36,834 nucleotides of DNA, from positions 1-36,834 of the forward strand of contig NZ_VCLA01000156.1 of assembly GCF_009600885.1 (NCBI RefSeq). The letters are read 5' to 3'. Below are positions 6,757 to 15,676 of this stretch, piece by piece (position 1 is the stretch's first letter; each line of letters starts with the position of its first letter). The notes beneath the pieces are model-generated. The model was given only the letters and a program-made list of their open reading frames with translations. It was not told where the DNA came from and ran no database searches. The DNA comes from Streptomyces jumonjinensis (GTDB taxonomy: Bacteria; Actinomycetota; Actinomycetes; Streptomycetales; Streptomycetaceae). The position numbers and the translations under genes are program-made.

Positions 6757-8373
6757 ATGCAGCAGGCACCCGTGCTCACCAGTACGGCAGACCCGTCGTC
6801 GGCGGCCTGGCAGGCCAATGAGGCGGCCCATCGCGAGCTGGCCGACGCCCTGCGCGACAAGCTCGCGCGGGCGGCGCTCGGCGGCGGCGAGAAGGCCCGC
6901 GCCCGCCATACCGCCCGCGGCAAGCTGCTCCCGCGCGACCGGGTCGACACCCTGCTCGATCCGGGCTCCCCCTTTCTGGAGCTGGCCCCCCTCGCCGCCC
7001 ATGGGATGTACGAGGACCAGGCCCCGGCCGCCGGGGTGATCGCGGGCATCGGCCGGATCAGCGGGCGCGAGGCCGTGATCGTGGCCAATGACGCCACCGT
7101 CAAGGGCGGCACGTACTACCCGATGACGGTCAAGAAGCATCTGCGCGCCCAGGAGATCGCCCTGGAGAACCGGCTGCCGTGCGTCTATCTGGTGGACTCC
7201 GGCGGCGCTTTCCTGCCGATGCAGGACGAGGTCTTCCCCGACCGTGACCACTTCGGCCGGATCTTCTACAACCAGGCCCGGATGTCCGGCGCGGGAATCC
7301 CGCAGATCGCGGCCGTCCTCGGCTCCTGCACCGCGGGCGGGGCCTATGTCCCGGCGATGAGCGACGAGGCCGTGATCGTACGGAACCAGGGCACGATCTT
7401 CCTGGGCGGCCCGCCCCTGGTGAAGGCCGCGACCGGCGAGGTGGTGACCGCCGAGGAGCTCGGCGGCGGCGAGGTCCACTCCCGGGTCTCCGGGGTCACC
7501 GACCATCTCGCCGAGGACGACGCCCACGCCCTGCGGATCGTCCGGAACATCGTGGCCACCCTTCCTCCGCGCGGGCCGCTGCCCTGGGCGGTCGAGCCCG
7601 CCGAGGAGCCCAAGGCGGACCCCGCGGGTCTGTACGGCGTGGTCCCGGCGGACTCCCGCACCCCCTATGACGTACGGGAGGTGATCGCGCGGATCGTCGA
7701 CGGCTCCCGGTTCGCCGAGTTCAAGGCGGAGTTCGGACAGACCCTGGTCACCGGCTTCGCCCGGATCCACGGCCACCCCGTCGGCGTCGTCGCCAACAAC
7801 GGCATCCTGTTCTCCGAGTCCGCACAGAAGGGCGCGCACTTCATCGAGCTCTGCGACCAGCGGGGCGTCCCGCTGCTCTTCCTCCAGAACATCTCCGGCT
7901 TCATGGTCGGCAAGGACTACGAGGCGGGCGGCATCGCCAAGCACGGGGCGAAGATGGTCACGGCGGTCGCCTGCACCCGGGTCCCCAAACTGACGGTCGT
8001 CATCGGCGGCTCCTACGGCGCGGGGAACTACTCGATGTGCGGGCGGGCCTATTCCCCCCGCTTTCTGTGGATGTGGCCCAACGCCAAGATCTCGGTCATG
8101 GGCGGCGAGCAGGCGGCGTCCGTGCTGGCCACGGTCAAGCGCGATCAGCTCCAGGCCCGGGGCGAGGAGTGGTCCGCGGAGGACGAGGAGTCCTTCAAGA
8201 CCCCCATCCGCGGCCAGTACGAACGGCAGGGCAGCGCCTACTACGCCACGGCCCGGCTCTGGGACGACGGTGTGATCGACCCGCTGGAGACCCGCCAGGT
8301 GCTGGGCCTCGCCCTGACGGCCTGCGCGGGCGCACCACTCGCCGAACCCGCCTTCGGCGTCTTCCGGATGTGA
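6757..8373 (+). CDS. Acyl-CoA carboxylase beta subunit, probably 3-methylcrotonyl-CoA carboxylase
   Basis: The 538-residue carboxyltransferase subunit moves CO2 from carboxybiotin to acyl-CoA. ATG 6757 is 7 nt after AGGAG. It has the two crotonase-like halves of the family. In the N-terminal half are [36 protein letters not shown] and [14 protein letters not shown]. In the C-terminal half are [29 protein letters not shown] and [20 protein letters not shown]. The [11 protein letters not shown]...[12 protein letters not shown] block is typical of methylcrotonyl-CoA rather than propionyl- or acetyl-CoA carboxylases. It is the first gene of a four-gene operon with the biotin subunit, HMG-CoA lyase and acdH, which fits leucine/isovalerate breakdown. 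Substrate assignment is inferred from motif and context. Confidence 0.92.
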   Translation: MQQAPVLTSTADPSSAAWQANEAAHRELADALRDKLARAALGGGEKARARHTARGKLLPRDRVDTLLDPGSPFLELAPLAAHGMYEDQAPAAGVIAGIGRISGREAVIVANDATVKGGTYYPMTVKKHLRAQEIALENRLPCVYLVDSGGAFLPMQDEVFPDRDHFGRIFYNQARMSGAGIPQIAAVLGSCTAGGAYVPAMSDEAVIVRNQGTIFLGGPPLVKAATGEVVTAEELGGGEVHSRVSGVTDHLAEDDAHALRIVRNIVATLPPRGPLPWAVEPAEEPKADPAGLYGVVPADSRTPYDVREVIARIVDGSRFAEFKAEFGQTLVTGFARIHGHPVGVVANNGILFSESAQKGAHFIELCDQRGVPLLFLQNISGFMVGKDYEAGGIAKHGAKMVTAVACTRVPKLTVVIGGSYGAGNYSMCGRAYSPRFLWMWPNAKISVMGGEQAASVLATVKRDQLQARGEEWSAEDEESFKTPIRGQYERQGSAYYATARLWDDGVIDPLETRQVLGLALTACAGAPLAEPAFGVFRM

Positions 8374-8384
8374 GGGGAGCGCAT

Positions 8385-10340
8385 ATGTCGATGTTCGACA
8401 CGGTCCTGGTGGCCAACCGCGGCGAGATCGCCGTACGGATCATCCGCACCCTGCGGACGATGGGGGTGCGCTCGGTCGCCGTCTTCTCCGACGCCGACGC
8501 CGGGGCCCGGCATGTACGGGAGGCGGACACGGCGGTGCGCATCGGCCCGCCGGCCCCCGCCGAGAGCTATCTCTCCGTGGACCGGCTGCTGGAGGCCGCC
8601 GCCCGCACCGGCGCGCAGGCGGTCCACCCCGGCTACGGCTTCCTCGCCGAGAACGCGGCCTTCGCCCGGGCCTGCGCGGATGCCGGGCTGGTCTTCATCG
8701 GCCCGCCCGCCGCCGCCATCGCGCTGATGGGCGACAAGATCCGCGCCAAGGAGACCGTACGGGCGGCGGGCGTTCCCGTGGTCCCCGGATCGTCGGGCAG
8801 CGGGCTGAGCGACGATCAGCTGGCGGCGGCGGCCCGGGAGATCGGGCTGCCGGTGCTGTTCAAGCCGTCGGCGGGCGGCGGCGGCAAGGGCATGCGGCTG
8901 ACCCGGACGGAGTCCGCGCTCCTGGAGGAGATCGCCGCGGCCCGGCGCGAGGCGCGCGCCTCCTTCGGCGATGACACCCTGCTGGTGGAGCGGTGGATCG
9001 ACCGGCCCCGGCATATCGAGATCCAGGTGCTGGCCGACGCGCATGGACAGGTGGTGCATCTCGGCGAGCGCGAGTGCTCGCTCCAGCGCAGACACCAGAA
9101 GATCATCGAGGAGGCGCCGTCCATTCTGCTGGACGAGCGGACCCGGGCGGCGATGGGCGAGGCGGCCGTCCAGGCGGCGCGCTCCTGCGGCTATGTGGGC
9201 GCGGGAACGGTGGAGTTCATCGTCCCGGGCCGTACCCCTTCCGCCGACTGGTTCTTCATGGAGATGAACACCCGGCTCCAGGTGGAGCATCCGGTGACCG
9301 AGCTGATCACCGGGCTCGACCTGGTGGAGTGGCAGCTGCGCGTCGCCGCGGGCGAGCGGCTGCCGTTCGCGCAGGAGGACATCGCCCTCACCGGACATGC
9401 CGTCGAGGCCCGGATCTGCGCCGAGGACCCCGCGCGGGGCTTTCTGCCCTCGGGCGGCACGGTGCTCGCGCTGCGCGAGCCGCGAGGCGAGGGGGTGCGC
9501 ACCGACTCGGGCCTGAGCGAGGGCTCCGAGGTCTCCAGCCGCTACGACCCGATGCTCGCCAAGGTGATCGCCCATGGCCCGGACCGCGCCACGGCCCTGC
9601 GCAGGCTGCGCGCGGCCCTCGCGGAGACGGTCACCCTCGGCGTCCCGACGAACGCGGGGTTTCTCCGCCGGCTGCTGGCCCACCCGGACGTGGTCTCCGG
9701 CGAGCTGGACACCGGGCTGGTGGAGCGGGAGGCGGAGAGCCTGATCCCGGACGGGCCGCCGGCGGCGGTGTACGCGGCGGCGGCTGCTGTCCGGCTGGCG
9801 CAGCTCGCGCCCGCGCCGGACCCGGCCGGCTGGACCGACCCCTTCTCGGCTCCCACCGGCTGGCGGCTCGGCGGAACGCCCGCGCCCCTCGCCTTCCCCC
9901 TGCGGATCCCCGGGCTCGACCCCGTGACGGCCACGGCCCCCGCCGGTGCGACGGTCACCGAGGACACGGTCGCCGTCACCCTCGACGGGATCACCCACAC
10001 CTTCCACCGCGCGGGGTCCTGGCTCGGCTGCGACGGAGACTCCTGGCACATCCAGGACCACGACCCGGTCGCCGCGTCCCTCGGCGGCGGCGCGCGCTCC
10101 GGGGCGGACACCCTGGCCGCGCCCATGCCCGGGACGGTCACCGTGGTCAAGGCGGCCGTCGGGGACTCCGTCGCCGCCGGGCAGAGCCTGCTGGTGGTGG
10201 AGGCGATGAAGATGGAGCACGTCATCTCCGCCCCGCACGCCGGGACCGTCACCGAGCTCGACGTGGTCCCCGGGGCCACGGTCGCCATGGATCAGATCCT
10301 CGCCGTGGTGACCCCGGAAAAGGAGACCGGAGATGTCTGA
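8385..10340 (+). CDS. Acyl-CoA carboxylase alpha subunit (biotin carboxylase + biotin carrier)
   Basis: The 651-residue subunit carries out ATP-dependent carboxylation of its own biotin. ATG 8385 lies 11 bp after the beta-subunit stop, with GGGGAG just upstream. The N-terminal biotin carboxylase domain (~1-445) shows [15 protein letters not shown], the ATP-grasp loop [33 protein letters not shown], and [15 protein letters not shown] with catalytic Glu and Arg. A linker domain follows. The C-terminal biotinyl domain (~575-650) has VEAMKMEHV with biotinyl-Lys609. Its domain order is that of methylcrotonyl-CoA carboxylase A. Its last 8 bases overlap the HMG-CoA lyase gene, so translation is coupled. 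The N-terminal AMP-type boundaries are approximate. Confidence 0.93.
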   Translation: MSMFDTVLVANRGEIAVRIIRTLRTMGVRSVAVFSDADAGARHVREADTAVRIGPPAPAESYLSVDRLLEAAARTGAQAVHPGYGFLAENAAFARACADAGLVFIGPPAAAIALMGDKIRAKETVRAAGVPVVPGSSGSGLSDDQLAAAAREIGLPVLFKPSAGGGGKGMRLTRTESALLEEIAAARREARASFGDDTLLVERWIDRPRHIEIQVLADAHGQVVHLGERECSLQRRHQKIIEEAPSILLDERTRAAMGEAAVQAARSCGYVGAGTVEFIVPGRTPSADWFFMEMNTRLQVEHPVTELITGLDLVEWQLRVAAGERLPFAQEDIALTGHAVEARICAEDPARGFLPSGGTVLALREPRGEGVRTDSGLSEGSEVSSRYDPMLAKVIAHGPDRATALRRLRAALAETVTLGVPTNAGFLRRLLAHPDVVSGELDTGLVEREAESLIPDGPPAAVYAAAAAVRLAQLAPAPDPAGWTDPFSAPTGWRLGGTPAPLAFPLRIPGLDPVTATAPAGATVTEDTVAVTLDGITHTFHRAGSWLGCDGDSWHIQDHDPVAASLGGGARSGADTLAAPMPGTVTVVKAAVGDSVAAGQSLLVVEAMKMEHVISAPHAGTVTELDVVPGATVAMDQILAVVTPEKETGDV

Positions 10341-11271
10341 CGGACTGCCCATGCAGGTCCCCGCGCAGGATCTGCCGCCCCGGGTCCGCGTCTACGAGGT
10401 GGGCCCCCGCGACGGACTCCAGAACGAGAAGACGGCCGTCCCCACCGAGGTCAAGGCCGAGTTCATCCGCCGTCTCGCCGGCGCCGGGCTCACCACCGTC
10501 GAGGCCACGGCCTTCGTCCACCCGAAGTGGGTCCCCCAGCTCGCCGACGCCGAAGAGCTCTATCCACGGCTCGCGGACCTGAGAGGGGTCGCCCTCCCCG
10601 TCCTCGTGCCGAACGAGCGCGGTCTGGAGCGCGCCATCGCCCTCGGCGCCCGCCGTATCGCCGTCTTCGGCTCGGCGACCGAGACGTTCTCCCGCAGAAA
10701 CCTCAACCGCACCATCGCCGAGTCGCTCGCCATGTTCGAGCCGGTGATCGCCCGTGCCAAGGCCGCCGGAATCCATGTCCGGGGCTATCTCTCCATGTGC
10801 TTCGGCGACCCCTGGGAAGGCCCGGTCCCCATCCACCAGGCGGTCCGGGTCGCCCGGCAGCTGCGCGAGCTGGGCTGCGACGAGCTGTCGCTCGGCGACA
10901 CCATCGGCGTGGCCACCCCCGGCCATGTGCTCTCCCTGCTGGCCGAGCTGAACGAGGAGGGCGTCCCCACCTCCGTGCTCGGGGTGCACTTCCACGACAC
11001 CTACGGCCAGGCGCTCGCCAATACCTACGCCGCGCTGGAGCACGGGGTGACCACCGTGGACGCATCGGCGGGCGGCCTCGGCGGCTGCCCCTACGCGAAG
11101 AGCGCCACCGGAAATCTCGCCACCGAGGATCTCGTGTGGATGCTCGACGGCCTCGGCATCGACACCGGTGTCGACCTCGCCCGCCTCACCGCCGCAAGCG
11201 TCTGGCTCGCGGAGAGACTGGGCCGCCCCAGCCCCTCCCGTACCGTTCGCGCGCTCTCCCACAAGGAGTGA
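10333..11271 (+). CDS. Hydroxymethylglutaryl-CoA lyase
   Basis: The 312-residue TIM-barrel lyase of the DRE-TIM class cleaves HMG-CoA to acetoacetate and acetyl-CoA, the last step of leucine catabolism. ATG 10333 overlaps the carboxylase stop by 8 bp, with AGGAG at 10321-10325. Signatures are [11 protein letters not shown] at residues ~22-32, [26 protein letters not shown], the metal-binding [13 protein letters not shown] and the active-site loop [15 protein letters not shown] with catalytic Cys252. Length and motifs are complete. In the expected pathway 3-methylglutaconyl-CoA hydratase supplies HMG-CoA, but no such gene lies in this operon. Confidence 0.93.
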   Translation: MSDGLPMQVPAQDLPPRVRVYEVGPRDGLQNEKTAVPTEVKAEFIRRLAGAGLTTVEATAFVHPKWVPQLADAEELYPRLADLRGVALPVLVPNERGLERAIALGARRIAVFGSATETFSRRNLNRTIAESLAMFEPVIARAKAAGIHVRGYLSMCFGDPWEGPVPIHQAVRVARQLRELGCDELSLGDTIGVATPGHVLSLLAELNEEGVPTSVLGVHFHDTYGQALANTYAALEHGVTTVDASAGGLGGCPYAKSATGNLATEDLVWMLDGLGIDTGVDLARLTAASVWLAERLGRPSPSRTVRALSHKE

Positions 11272-11276
11272 CCCCC

Positions 11277-12443
11277 ATGTCCCTCGACCACCGGCTCACC
11301 CCTGAGCACGAGGAACTCCGCCGCACCGTCGAGCAGTTCGCGCATGAGGTGATCGCGCCGAAGATCGGCGATCTCTACGAGCGCCATGAATTCCCGTACG
11401 AGATCGTCGCCGAGATGGGCCGGATGGGCCTGTTCGGGCTGCCCTTCCCGGAGGAGTACGGCGGGATGGGCGGCGACTATCTCGCCCTCGGGATCGCGCT
11501 GGAGGAGCTGGCGCGGGTCGACTCATCGGTGGCGATCACCCTGGAGGCCGCCGTCTCACTGGGCGCGATGCCGATCCACCGCTTCGGCACCGAGGAGCAG
11601 AAGCGCCGGTGGCTGCCCGCGCTCTGCTCCGGCGGGACGCTCGGCGCGTTCGGGCTGACCGAGCCGGAGGGCGGCTCCGACGCGGGCGGCACCAGGACCA
11701 CCGCCGTACGGGACGAGGCGGCGGGCGAGTGGGTGATCAACGGCTCCAAGTGCTTCATCACCAACGCGGGCACGGACATCACGGGCCTGGTGACGGTCAC
11801 CGCGGTCACCGGCCGCGACCCCGGGGGCCGGCCGCTGATCTCCTCGATCATCGTCCCCTCCGGCACCCCCGGATTCACCGTTGCCCCGGCCTACTCGAAG
11901 GTCGGGTGGAACGCCTCCGACACCCGCGAGCTCTCCTTCGACGGCGTACGGGTGCCGCTGGCGAATCTGCTCGGCGAGGAGGGCCGGGGGTACGCCCAGT
12001 TCCTGCGCATCCTGGACGAGGGCCGGATCGCCATCTCCGCGCTGGCGACGGGCCTCGCACAGGGCTGTGTCGACGAGTCGGTGAAGTACGCCGGGGAGCG
12101 GCACGCGTTCGGCCGGCCCATCGGTGCCAACCAGGCGATCCAGTTCAAAATTGCCGATATGGAGACACGGGCGCATATGGCCAGGATCGGCTGGCGGGAC
12201 GCGGCGTCCCGGCTGGTGCACGGCGAGCCGTTCAAGAAGGAGGCGGCGATCGCGAAGCTGTACTCCTCGACGGTGGCGGTGGACAACGCCCGCGAGGCCA
12301 CCCAGATCCACGGCGGATACGGCTTCATGAACGAGTACCCGGTGGCCCGCATGTGGCGCGACTCCAAGATCCTGGAGATCGGGGAGGGCACCAGCGAGGT
12401 CCAGCGCATGCTGATCGCCCGGGAGTTGGGGCTCACGGGCTGA
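11277..12443 (+). CDS. acdH: Acyl-CoA dehydrogenase AcdH (branched-chain catabolism)
   Basis: The 388-residue FAD acyl-CoA dehydrogenase is the last gene of the carboxylase operon. ATG 11277 is 5 bp after the lyase stop, with AAGGAG (11263-11268) upstream. Domain blocks are LPFPEEYGGMGGDY, FGLTEPEGGSDAGGTRTTA, INGSKCFITNAG, the helical core with ERHAFGRPIGANQ, and HGGYGFMNEYPVARMWRD followed by IGEGTSE. Glu370 in GEGTSE is at the canonical short-chain/branched-chain catalytic position, unlike the dehydrogenase at 782-1939. The symbol follows the Streptomyces acdH gene known from branched-chain acyl-CoA work, recalled from the literature. Isovaleryl-, isobutyryl- and 2-methylbutyryl-CoA are all possible substrates. 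Confidence 0.9.
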   Translation: MSLDHRLTPEHEELRRTVEQFAHEVIAPKIGDLYERHEFPYEIVAEMGRMGLFGLPFPEEYGGMGGDYLALGIALEELARVDSSVAITLEAAVSLGAMPIHRFGTEEQKRRWLPALCSGGTLGAFGLTEPEGGSDAGGTRTTAVRDEAAGEWVINGSKCFITNAGTDITGLVTVTAVTGRDPGGRPLISSIIVPSGTPGFTVAPAYSKVGWNASDTRELSFDGVRVPLANLLGEEGRGYAQFLRILDEGRIAISALATGLAQGCVDESVKYAGERHAFGRPIGANQAIQFKIADMETRAHMARIGWRDAASRLVHGEPFKKEAAIAKLYSSTVAVDNAREATQIHGGYGFMNEYPVARMWRDSKILEIGEGTSEVQRMLIARELGLTG

Positions 12444-12492
12444 CAGCACGAGCGGCGGCGTTCCGCCGGACGGCACGCAGGCCGTCCGATGA

Positions 12493-12515
12493 TCCGCGAA
12501 CCCCGGGTTCGCGGA
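12493..12515. terminator. First hairpin downstream of acdH
   Basis: Near-perfect inverted repeat: TCCGCGAACCC (12493-12503) and GGGTTCGCGGA (12505-12515), with one base between the full arms. In RNA a few inner pairs must open to form the loop. It lies 50 bp after the acdH stop and has no U-tract. Confidence 0.5.
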
Positions 12516-12526
12516 CCGCCGCCGAC

Positions 12527-12563
12527 GGGGCCCGGACCGTCTCAGGGGGACGGTCCGGGCCCC
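12527..12563 (+). terminator. Transcription terminator of the carboxylase-acdH operon
   Basis: The 15-bp perfect stem pairs GGGGCCCGGACCGTC (12527-12541) with GACGGTCCGGGCCCC (12549-12563) across a 7-nt loop. It lacks a U-tract, which is common in Streptomyces. It separates the acyl-CoA operon from the iron-controlled desF promoter. Confidence 0.75.
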
Positions 12564-12594
12564 AGGGCTTGCCGCATCCCCGCCCTCCAGTTCT

Positions 12595-12617
12595 AGTCAG
12601 GTTAGGCTAACCTGACT
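12595..12617. promoter_or_regulatory. Iron box (DmdR1/IdeR/DtxR-type operator) of desF
   Basis: This is a perfect 23-bp palindrome with arms AGTCAGGTTAG (12595-12605) and CTAACCTGACT (12607-12617) around a central G. It contains the actinobacterial iron-box core TTAGGCTAACC. The arms are longer than usual, so iron-dependent repression should be strong. TAGGCT within the box may serve as the -10, giving a leader of about 100 nt before desF. Confidence 0.9.
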
Positions 12618-12718
12618 CGAAACCTGCCCCGCGGCCGATCGGGGCCGTATGCGATCCGTCCACGTTCCGCACGTGCCCCGCGTACCCGCGCCACACGACA
12701 GAAGAGGGTCGCCTGCCC

Positions 12719-13588
12719 ATGACGACGACGGCCGAGCCCGCCATCCCGTTCCGCTTCTTCTCACTCCGGGTCGCCACGGTGCGCCGGCTCAGCCCGTCCC
12801 TGGTCCGGGTGACATTCCGAGGACATCCGGACGACGGCGAGCTGGCGGACTTCCACGCCGGGGGCCGCGACCAGTCCCTCTCGCTCTTCCTCCCGCACCC
12901 GGGCCAGGACGCCCCGGTGGTCCCGGTGGACCCGGCCGGCTACCGGGCCACCCTCGGCGCCTGGCGCGCGCTGCCCGACGGCGTCCGGGCGGTGATGCGC
13001 TCCTACACCGTGCGCGAGCAGCGCCGGGACGACGACGGCGGCAGCGAGATCGACATCGACTTCGCCGTGCACGAGAACGGCGGCCCGGCCTGCCGCTGGG
13101 CCGAACAGGCGGCCCCCGGGCAGCGGGTCATGGTGCTGGGCCCCACGGACGCCGACAACGGCTCGGTGCGCTGCCGTCCGCCGCAGGACACGGAGTGGGT
13201 GCTGATCTGGGGCGATGAGACCGCGCTGCCCGCGGCGACGGCGATCCTCGAATGGCTGCCCGCCGGAACGAAGGCCCGGGTCTGGCTGGAGGTCCCGCAC
13301 GCGGCCGACCGGCTGGAGCCGGCGACCGAGGCGGACGCGGAGATCACCTGGCTGGTACGGGAGGAGGGGGCGCCCTCCGCGGTGGAGGCGGTCGCCGCCG
13401 CCGAGTTCCCCGAGGGCGTCGCGTACGCCTGGCTGGCGGGCGAGTCCGGCAGCCTCAAGGCGCTCCGCCGCCATCTGGTGGGCGAGCGCGGGATCGACCG
13501 CCGCCGGGTGACCTTCGTCGGCTACTGGCGGCGCGGAGTGAGCGAGGACGGACTGCGCGAGGAGCCCCCGGCGGACGAGACCGCCTGA
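12719..13588 (+). CDS. desF: Siderophore-interacting FAD-binding protein (ferric-siderophore reductase type)
   Basis: The 289-residue cytoplasmic protein of the SIP/ViuB family probably reduces iron in imported ferrioxamine. ATG 12719 is preceded by GAAGAGG (12701-12707) at rather long spacing (11 nt). The flavin-binding beta-barrel occupies roughly residues 10-140, with RSYTVRE as the FAD-phosphate motif and a DFHAGGRDQSLSLF segment. The C-terminal NAD(P)H-like domain (~140-275) ends in the family signature AWLAGESGSLKALRRHL and RRVTFVGYWRRG. It lies downstream of its own iron box and upstream of desABCD, matching desF in known des clusters. The usual partner desE (ferrioxamine-binding lipoprotein) is not beside it here. 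Confidence 0.88.
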   Translation: MTTTAEPAIPFRFFSLRVATVRRLSPSLVRVTFRGHPDDGELADFHAGGRDQSLSLFLPHPGQDAPVVPVDPAGYRATLGAWRALPDGVRAVMRSYTVREQRRDDDGGSEIDIDFAVHENGGPACRWAEQAAPGQRVMVLGPTDADNGSVRCRPPQDTEWVLIWGDETALPAATAILEWLPAGTKARVWLEVPHAADRLEPATEADAEITWLVREEGAPSAVEAVAAAEFPEGVAYAWLAGESGSLKALRRHLVGERGIDRRRVTFVGYWRRGVSEDGLREEPPADETA

Positions 13589-13597
13589 GCGCGGTTG

Positions 13598-13871
13598 GGG
13601 TCTCAGGGGAGGGGGCCACCCTGCCCGGCGTCGGGCCCTCGCCGGGGGCCAGCCCCCGAACCCCTGCTCCTCAATCGCCGGAGGGGCTGGATTTGCGCTC
13701 CCCTCGCCTCAAACTCCCCCAGACTTCGTCCGGGAGAGGGACCCCCACGGGGCTGGGTTTGCCGGGGCGGAGTGTGCGGGGTCCCGAGGTGCGGCGTCCG
13801 TCCTCAAACGCCGGACGGGCTGGTTCTACCGGGATCGGCGGGCGGGTTGACGGGTCTCAGGGGAGGGGGCC
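13598..13871. repeat. Intergenic repeat block bounded by a 20-bp direct repeat
   Basis: The 20-bp sequence GGGTCTCAGGGGAGGGGGCC occurs at 13598-13617 and 13852-13871. Between them lie two related 23-bp copies of TCCTCAAxCGCCGGA-GGGCTGG (13668-13690 and 13801-13823, two mismatches). A hairpin-forming stretch is also present (CTCAAACTCCCCCAGACTTC near 13708, then GGGAGAGGGACCCCCA). Sequences of these kinds are familiar dispersed intergenic repeats of Streptomyces genomes. No gene is seen here. Confidence 0.7.
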
Positions 13872-13876
13872 GCGCA

Positions 13877-13980
13877 GGGGTGGTGCCGGGACGTAAAACG
13901 TGATTTGTGGCGCGAAGGAGGCCCGCCATCAAACAAGGACTGGAAACGCGCCCGTAAATCATGAGTCCCGGCACCACCCC
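13877..13980. repeat. Long interrupted inverted repeat (hairpin or MITE-like element) between desF and desA
   Basis: Outer arms GGGGTGGTGCCGGGAC (13877-13892) and GTCCCGGCACCACCCC (13965-13980) are perfect 16-bp complements. Inside, CGTGATTT (13899-13906) pairs with AAATCATG (13956-13963, one G-U), and GGCGCG (13909-13914) pairs with CGCGCC (13947-13952). This leaves a 32-nt apical loop that contains AAGGAGG. The ~104-bp unit is AT-richer in its core than its surroundings. No flanking target-site duplication is evident and no ORF is convincing. It may be a structured RNA, a terminator/processing element or a small mobile element remnant. Confidence 0.75.
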
Positions 13981-14020
13981 GGAGCGGACCCCGGACCCCA
14001 GCACACCACCGCCCAGCCCA

Positions 14021-14100
14021 CCCCGAAGCCCCCGCACAAGGCGCGGCCCCCCGCCCCGAAGCACCCGCACAAGGCGCGGCCCCCGCCCCGAAGCACCCCC
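14021..14100. repeat. Tandem repeat, ~32-33-bp unit
   Basis: About two and a half copies of a unit made of CCCCGAAGC, CCCGCACAAG and GCGCGGCCCC lie between the inverted repeat and the desA iron box. Copies begin at about 14021, 14054 and 14085. A frame reads through it as Pro/Arg/Lys-rich peptide, but this looks like chance in GC-rich DNA. Confidence 0.6.
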
Positions 14101-14139
14101 GCCCCGCACCACACCCCCCGGACCGAGTGGCGTCACAAC

Positions 14140-14158
14140 TTAGGTTAGGCTAACCTTC
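14140..14158. promoter_or_regulatory. Iron box of desABCD
   Basis: TTAGGTTAGGCTAACCTTC is a 19-bp DmdR1/IdeR-type site whose 15-bp core (14142-14156) is a perfect AGGTTAG-G-CTAACCT palindrome. It lies 76 bp upstream of desA. Iron-loaded repressor should silence siderophore synthesis. A second, longer box serves desF. Confidence 0.9.
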
Positions 14159-14233
14159 CTTCACGTCGCCCTCTCGTCCCTTCATCCTGTCCTCTGAGGG
14201 GCGACCAGATCCCCCCATCCAGAAGGGCATTGC

Positions 14234-15676
14234 ATGCGCTCGCATCTGCTCAATGACGGCACGGCAGACGCCTACCGGCTCGCTGTGACGCAAGGAGTCG
14301 AGCGGATGGCGAAGAAAATCGCCACGACCCGGCGGCCGTTCACCGGAGTCACCCCCGATGAGCTCGCCCCGGTCGTCTCCGCCGTCGACCTCGACCAGCC
14401 CCTCGGCGACACCACCGCCGCCCTCGACGAGCTGGAGCGGCTCTATCTGCGGGACGCGGTCTACTTCCACCACCCCCGCTATCTCGGCCATCTCAACTGC
14501 CCGGTCGTCATACCCGCCGTGCTCGGCGAAGCCGTGCTCTCCGCCGTCAACTCCTCCCTGGACACCTGGGACCAGAGCGCCGGCGGCACCCTCATCGAGC
14601 GGCGGCTGATCGACTGGACAGCCGAGCGCATCGGCCTCGGCCCCGCCGCCGACGGCGTCTTCACCAGCGGCGGCACCCAGTCCAACCTCCAGGCGCTGCT
14701 GCTGGCCCGTGAGGAGGCCAAGACCTCCGACCTCACCCGGCTGCGGATCTTCGCCTCCGAGTGCAGCCACTTCAGCGTCCAGAAGTCGGCCACCCTGCTC
14801 GGCCTCGGGCCCGACGCCGTCGTCTCCATCCCGGTGGACCGGGAGAAGCGGATGCGCGCCCCCCTGCTCGCCGCCGAGCTGGCGAGCTGCGCCGCCGACG
14901 GCCTGGTCCCGATGGCCGTCGTCGCCACCGCCGGAACCACCGACTTCGGCTCCATCGACCCCCTGCCCGAGATCGCCGGGCTGACGCAGCGGTACGGCGC
15001 GTGGATGCATGTGGACGCGGCGTACGGCTGCGGGCTGCTGGCCTCCCCCACCCGCCGGCATCTCCTGGACGGCGTCGAGCAGGCCGACTCGGTCACCGTC
15101 GACTACCACAAGTCCTTCTTCCAGCCGGTCAGCTCATCGGCCCTGCTGGTGCGGGACGCGGGCACCCTGCGCCACGCGACCTACCACGCGGACTACCTCA
15201 ACCCCAGGCGCACCCTCGAAGAGAGAATTCCCAACCAGGTCGACAAATCCCTCCAGACCACCCGCCGCTTCGACGCGCTCAAGCTGTGGATGACGCTGCG
15301 GGTGATGGGCGCGGACGGGATCGGCGGGCTCTTCGACGAGGTCTGCGACCTGGCCGCCGCCGGCTGGGAGCTGCTGGACGCCGACCCGCGCTTCGAGGTC
15401 GTCGTACGGCCCACGCTCTCCACCCTGGTCTACCGCTATGTCCCCGAGGCCGTCACCAGCCCCGCCCTCATCGACCGGGCCAACCTCTACGCCCGTAAGG
15501 CGCTGTTCGCCTCCGGTGCGGCCGTGGTCGCCGGGACGAAGACGGCGGGCCGCCAGTACCTGAAGTTCACCCTGCTCAACCCCGAGACGACGACGGCCGA
15601 CATCGCCGCCGTACTCGATCTGATCGCCGGCCACGCCGAGCAGTACCTGGGAGAGAACCGCCTTGTCAGCGCCTAG
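14234..15676 (+). CDS. desA: DesA, PLP-dependent lysine decarboxylase
   Basis: The 480-residue fold-type I decarboxylase (pyridoxal-dependent, group II) converts L-lysine to cadaverine, the first step of desferrioxamine synthesis. ATG 14234 is 7 nt after AGAAGG (14221-14226). Motifs are [19 protein letters not shown] (PLP phosphate region), SECSHFS, the aspartate motif HVDAAYGCG and DYHKSFFQP with Schiff-base Lys293. It is the first of four overlapping genes behind the 14140 iron box. Its 3' end overlaps desB by 14 bp. Homologous enzymes also accept diaminobutyrate or ornithine, but the des context points to lysine. Confidence 0.95.
   Translation: MRSHLLNDGTADAYRLAVTQGVERMAKKIATTRRPFTGVTPDELAPVVSAVDLDQPLGDTTAALDELERLYLRDAVYFHHPRYLGHLNCPVVIPAVLGEAVLSAVNSSLDTWDQSAGGTLIERRLIDWTAERIGLGPAADGVFTSGGTQSNLQALLLAREEAKTSDLTRLRIFASECSHFSVQKSATLLGLGPDAVVSIPVDREKRMRAPLLAAELASCAADGLVPMAVVATAGTTDFGSIDPLPEIAGLTQRYGAWMHVDAAYGCGLLASPTRRHLLDGVEQADSVTVDYHKSFFQPVSSSALLVRDAGTLRHATYHADYLNPRRTLEERIPNQVDKSLQTTRRFDALKLWMTLRVMGADGIGGLFDEVCDLAAAGWELLDADPRFEVVVRPTLSTLVYRYVPEAVTSPALIDRANLYARKALFASGAAVVAGTKTAGRQYLKFTLLNPETTTADIAAVLDLIAGHAEQYLGENRLVSA

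Noticed and set aside
12493..12563. Transposon ends formed by the two inverted repeats after acdH
   Set aside because: They are adjacent simple hairpins typical of terminators, with no transposase and no target duplication.
13900..14148. 82-residue plus-strand frame between desF and desA
   Set aside because: The translation is Pro/His/Arg low-complexity generated by the tandem repeat. It crosses the inverted repeat and the iron box, and has no family likeness.
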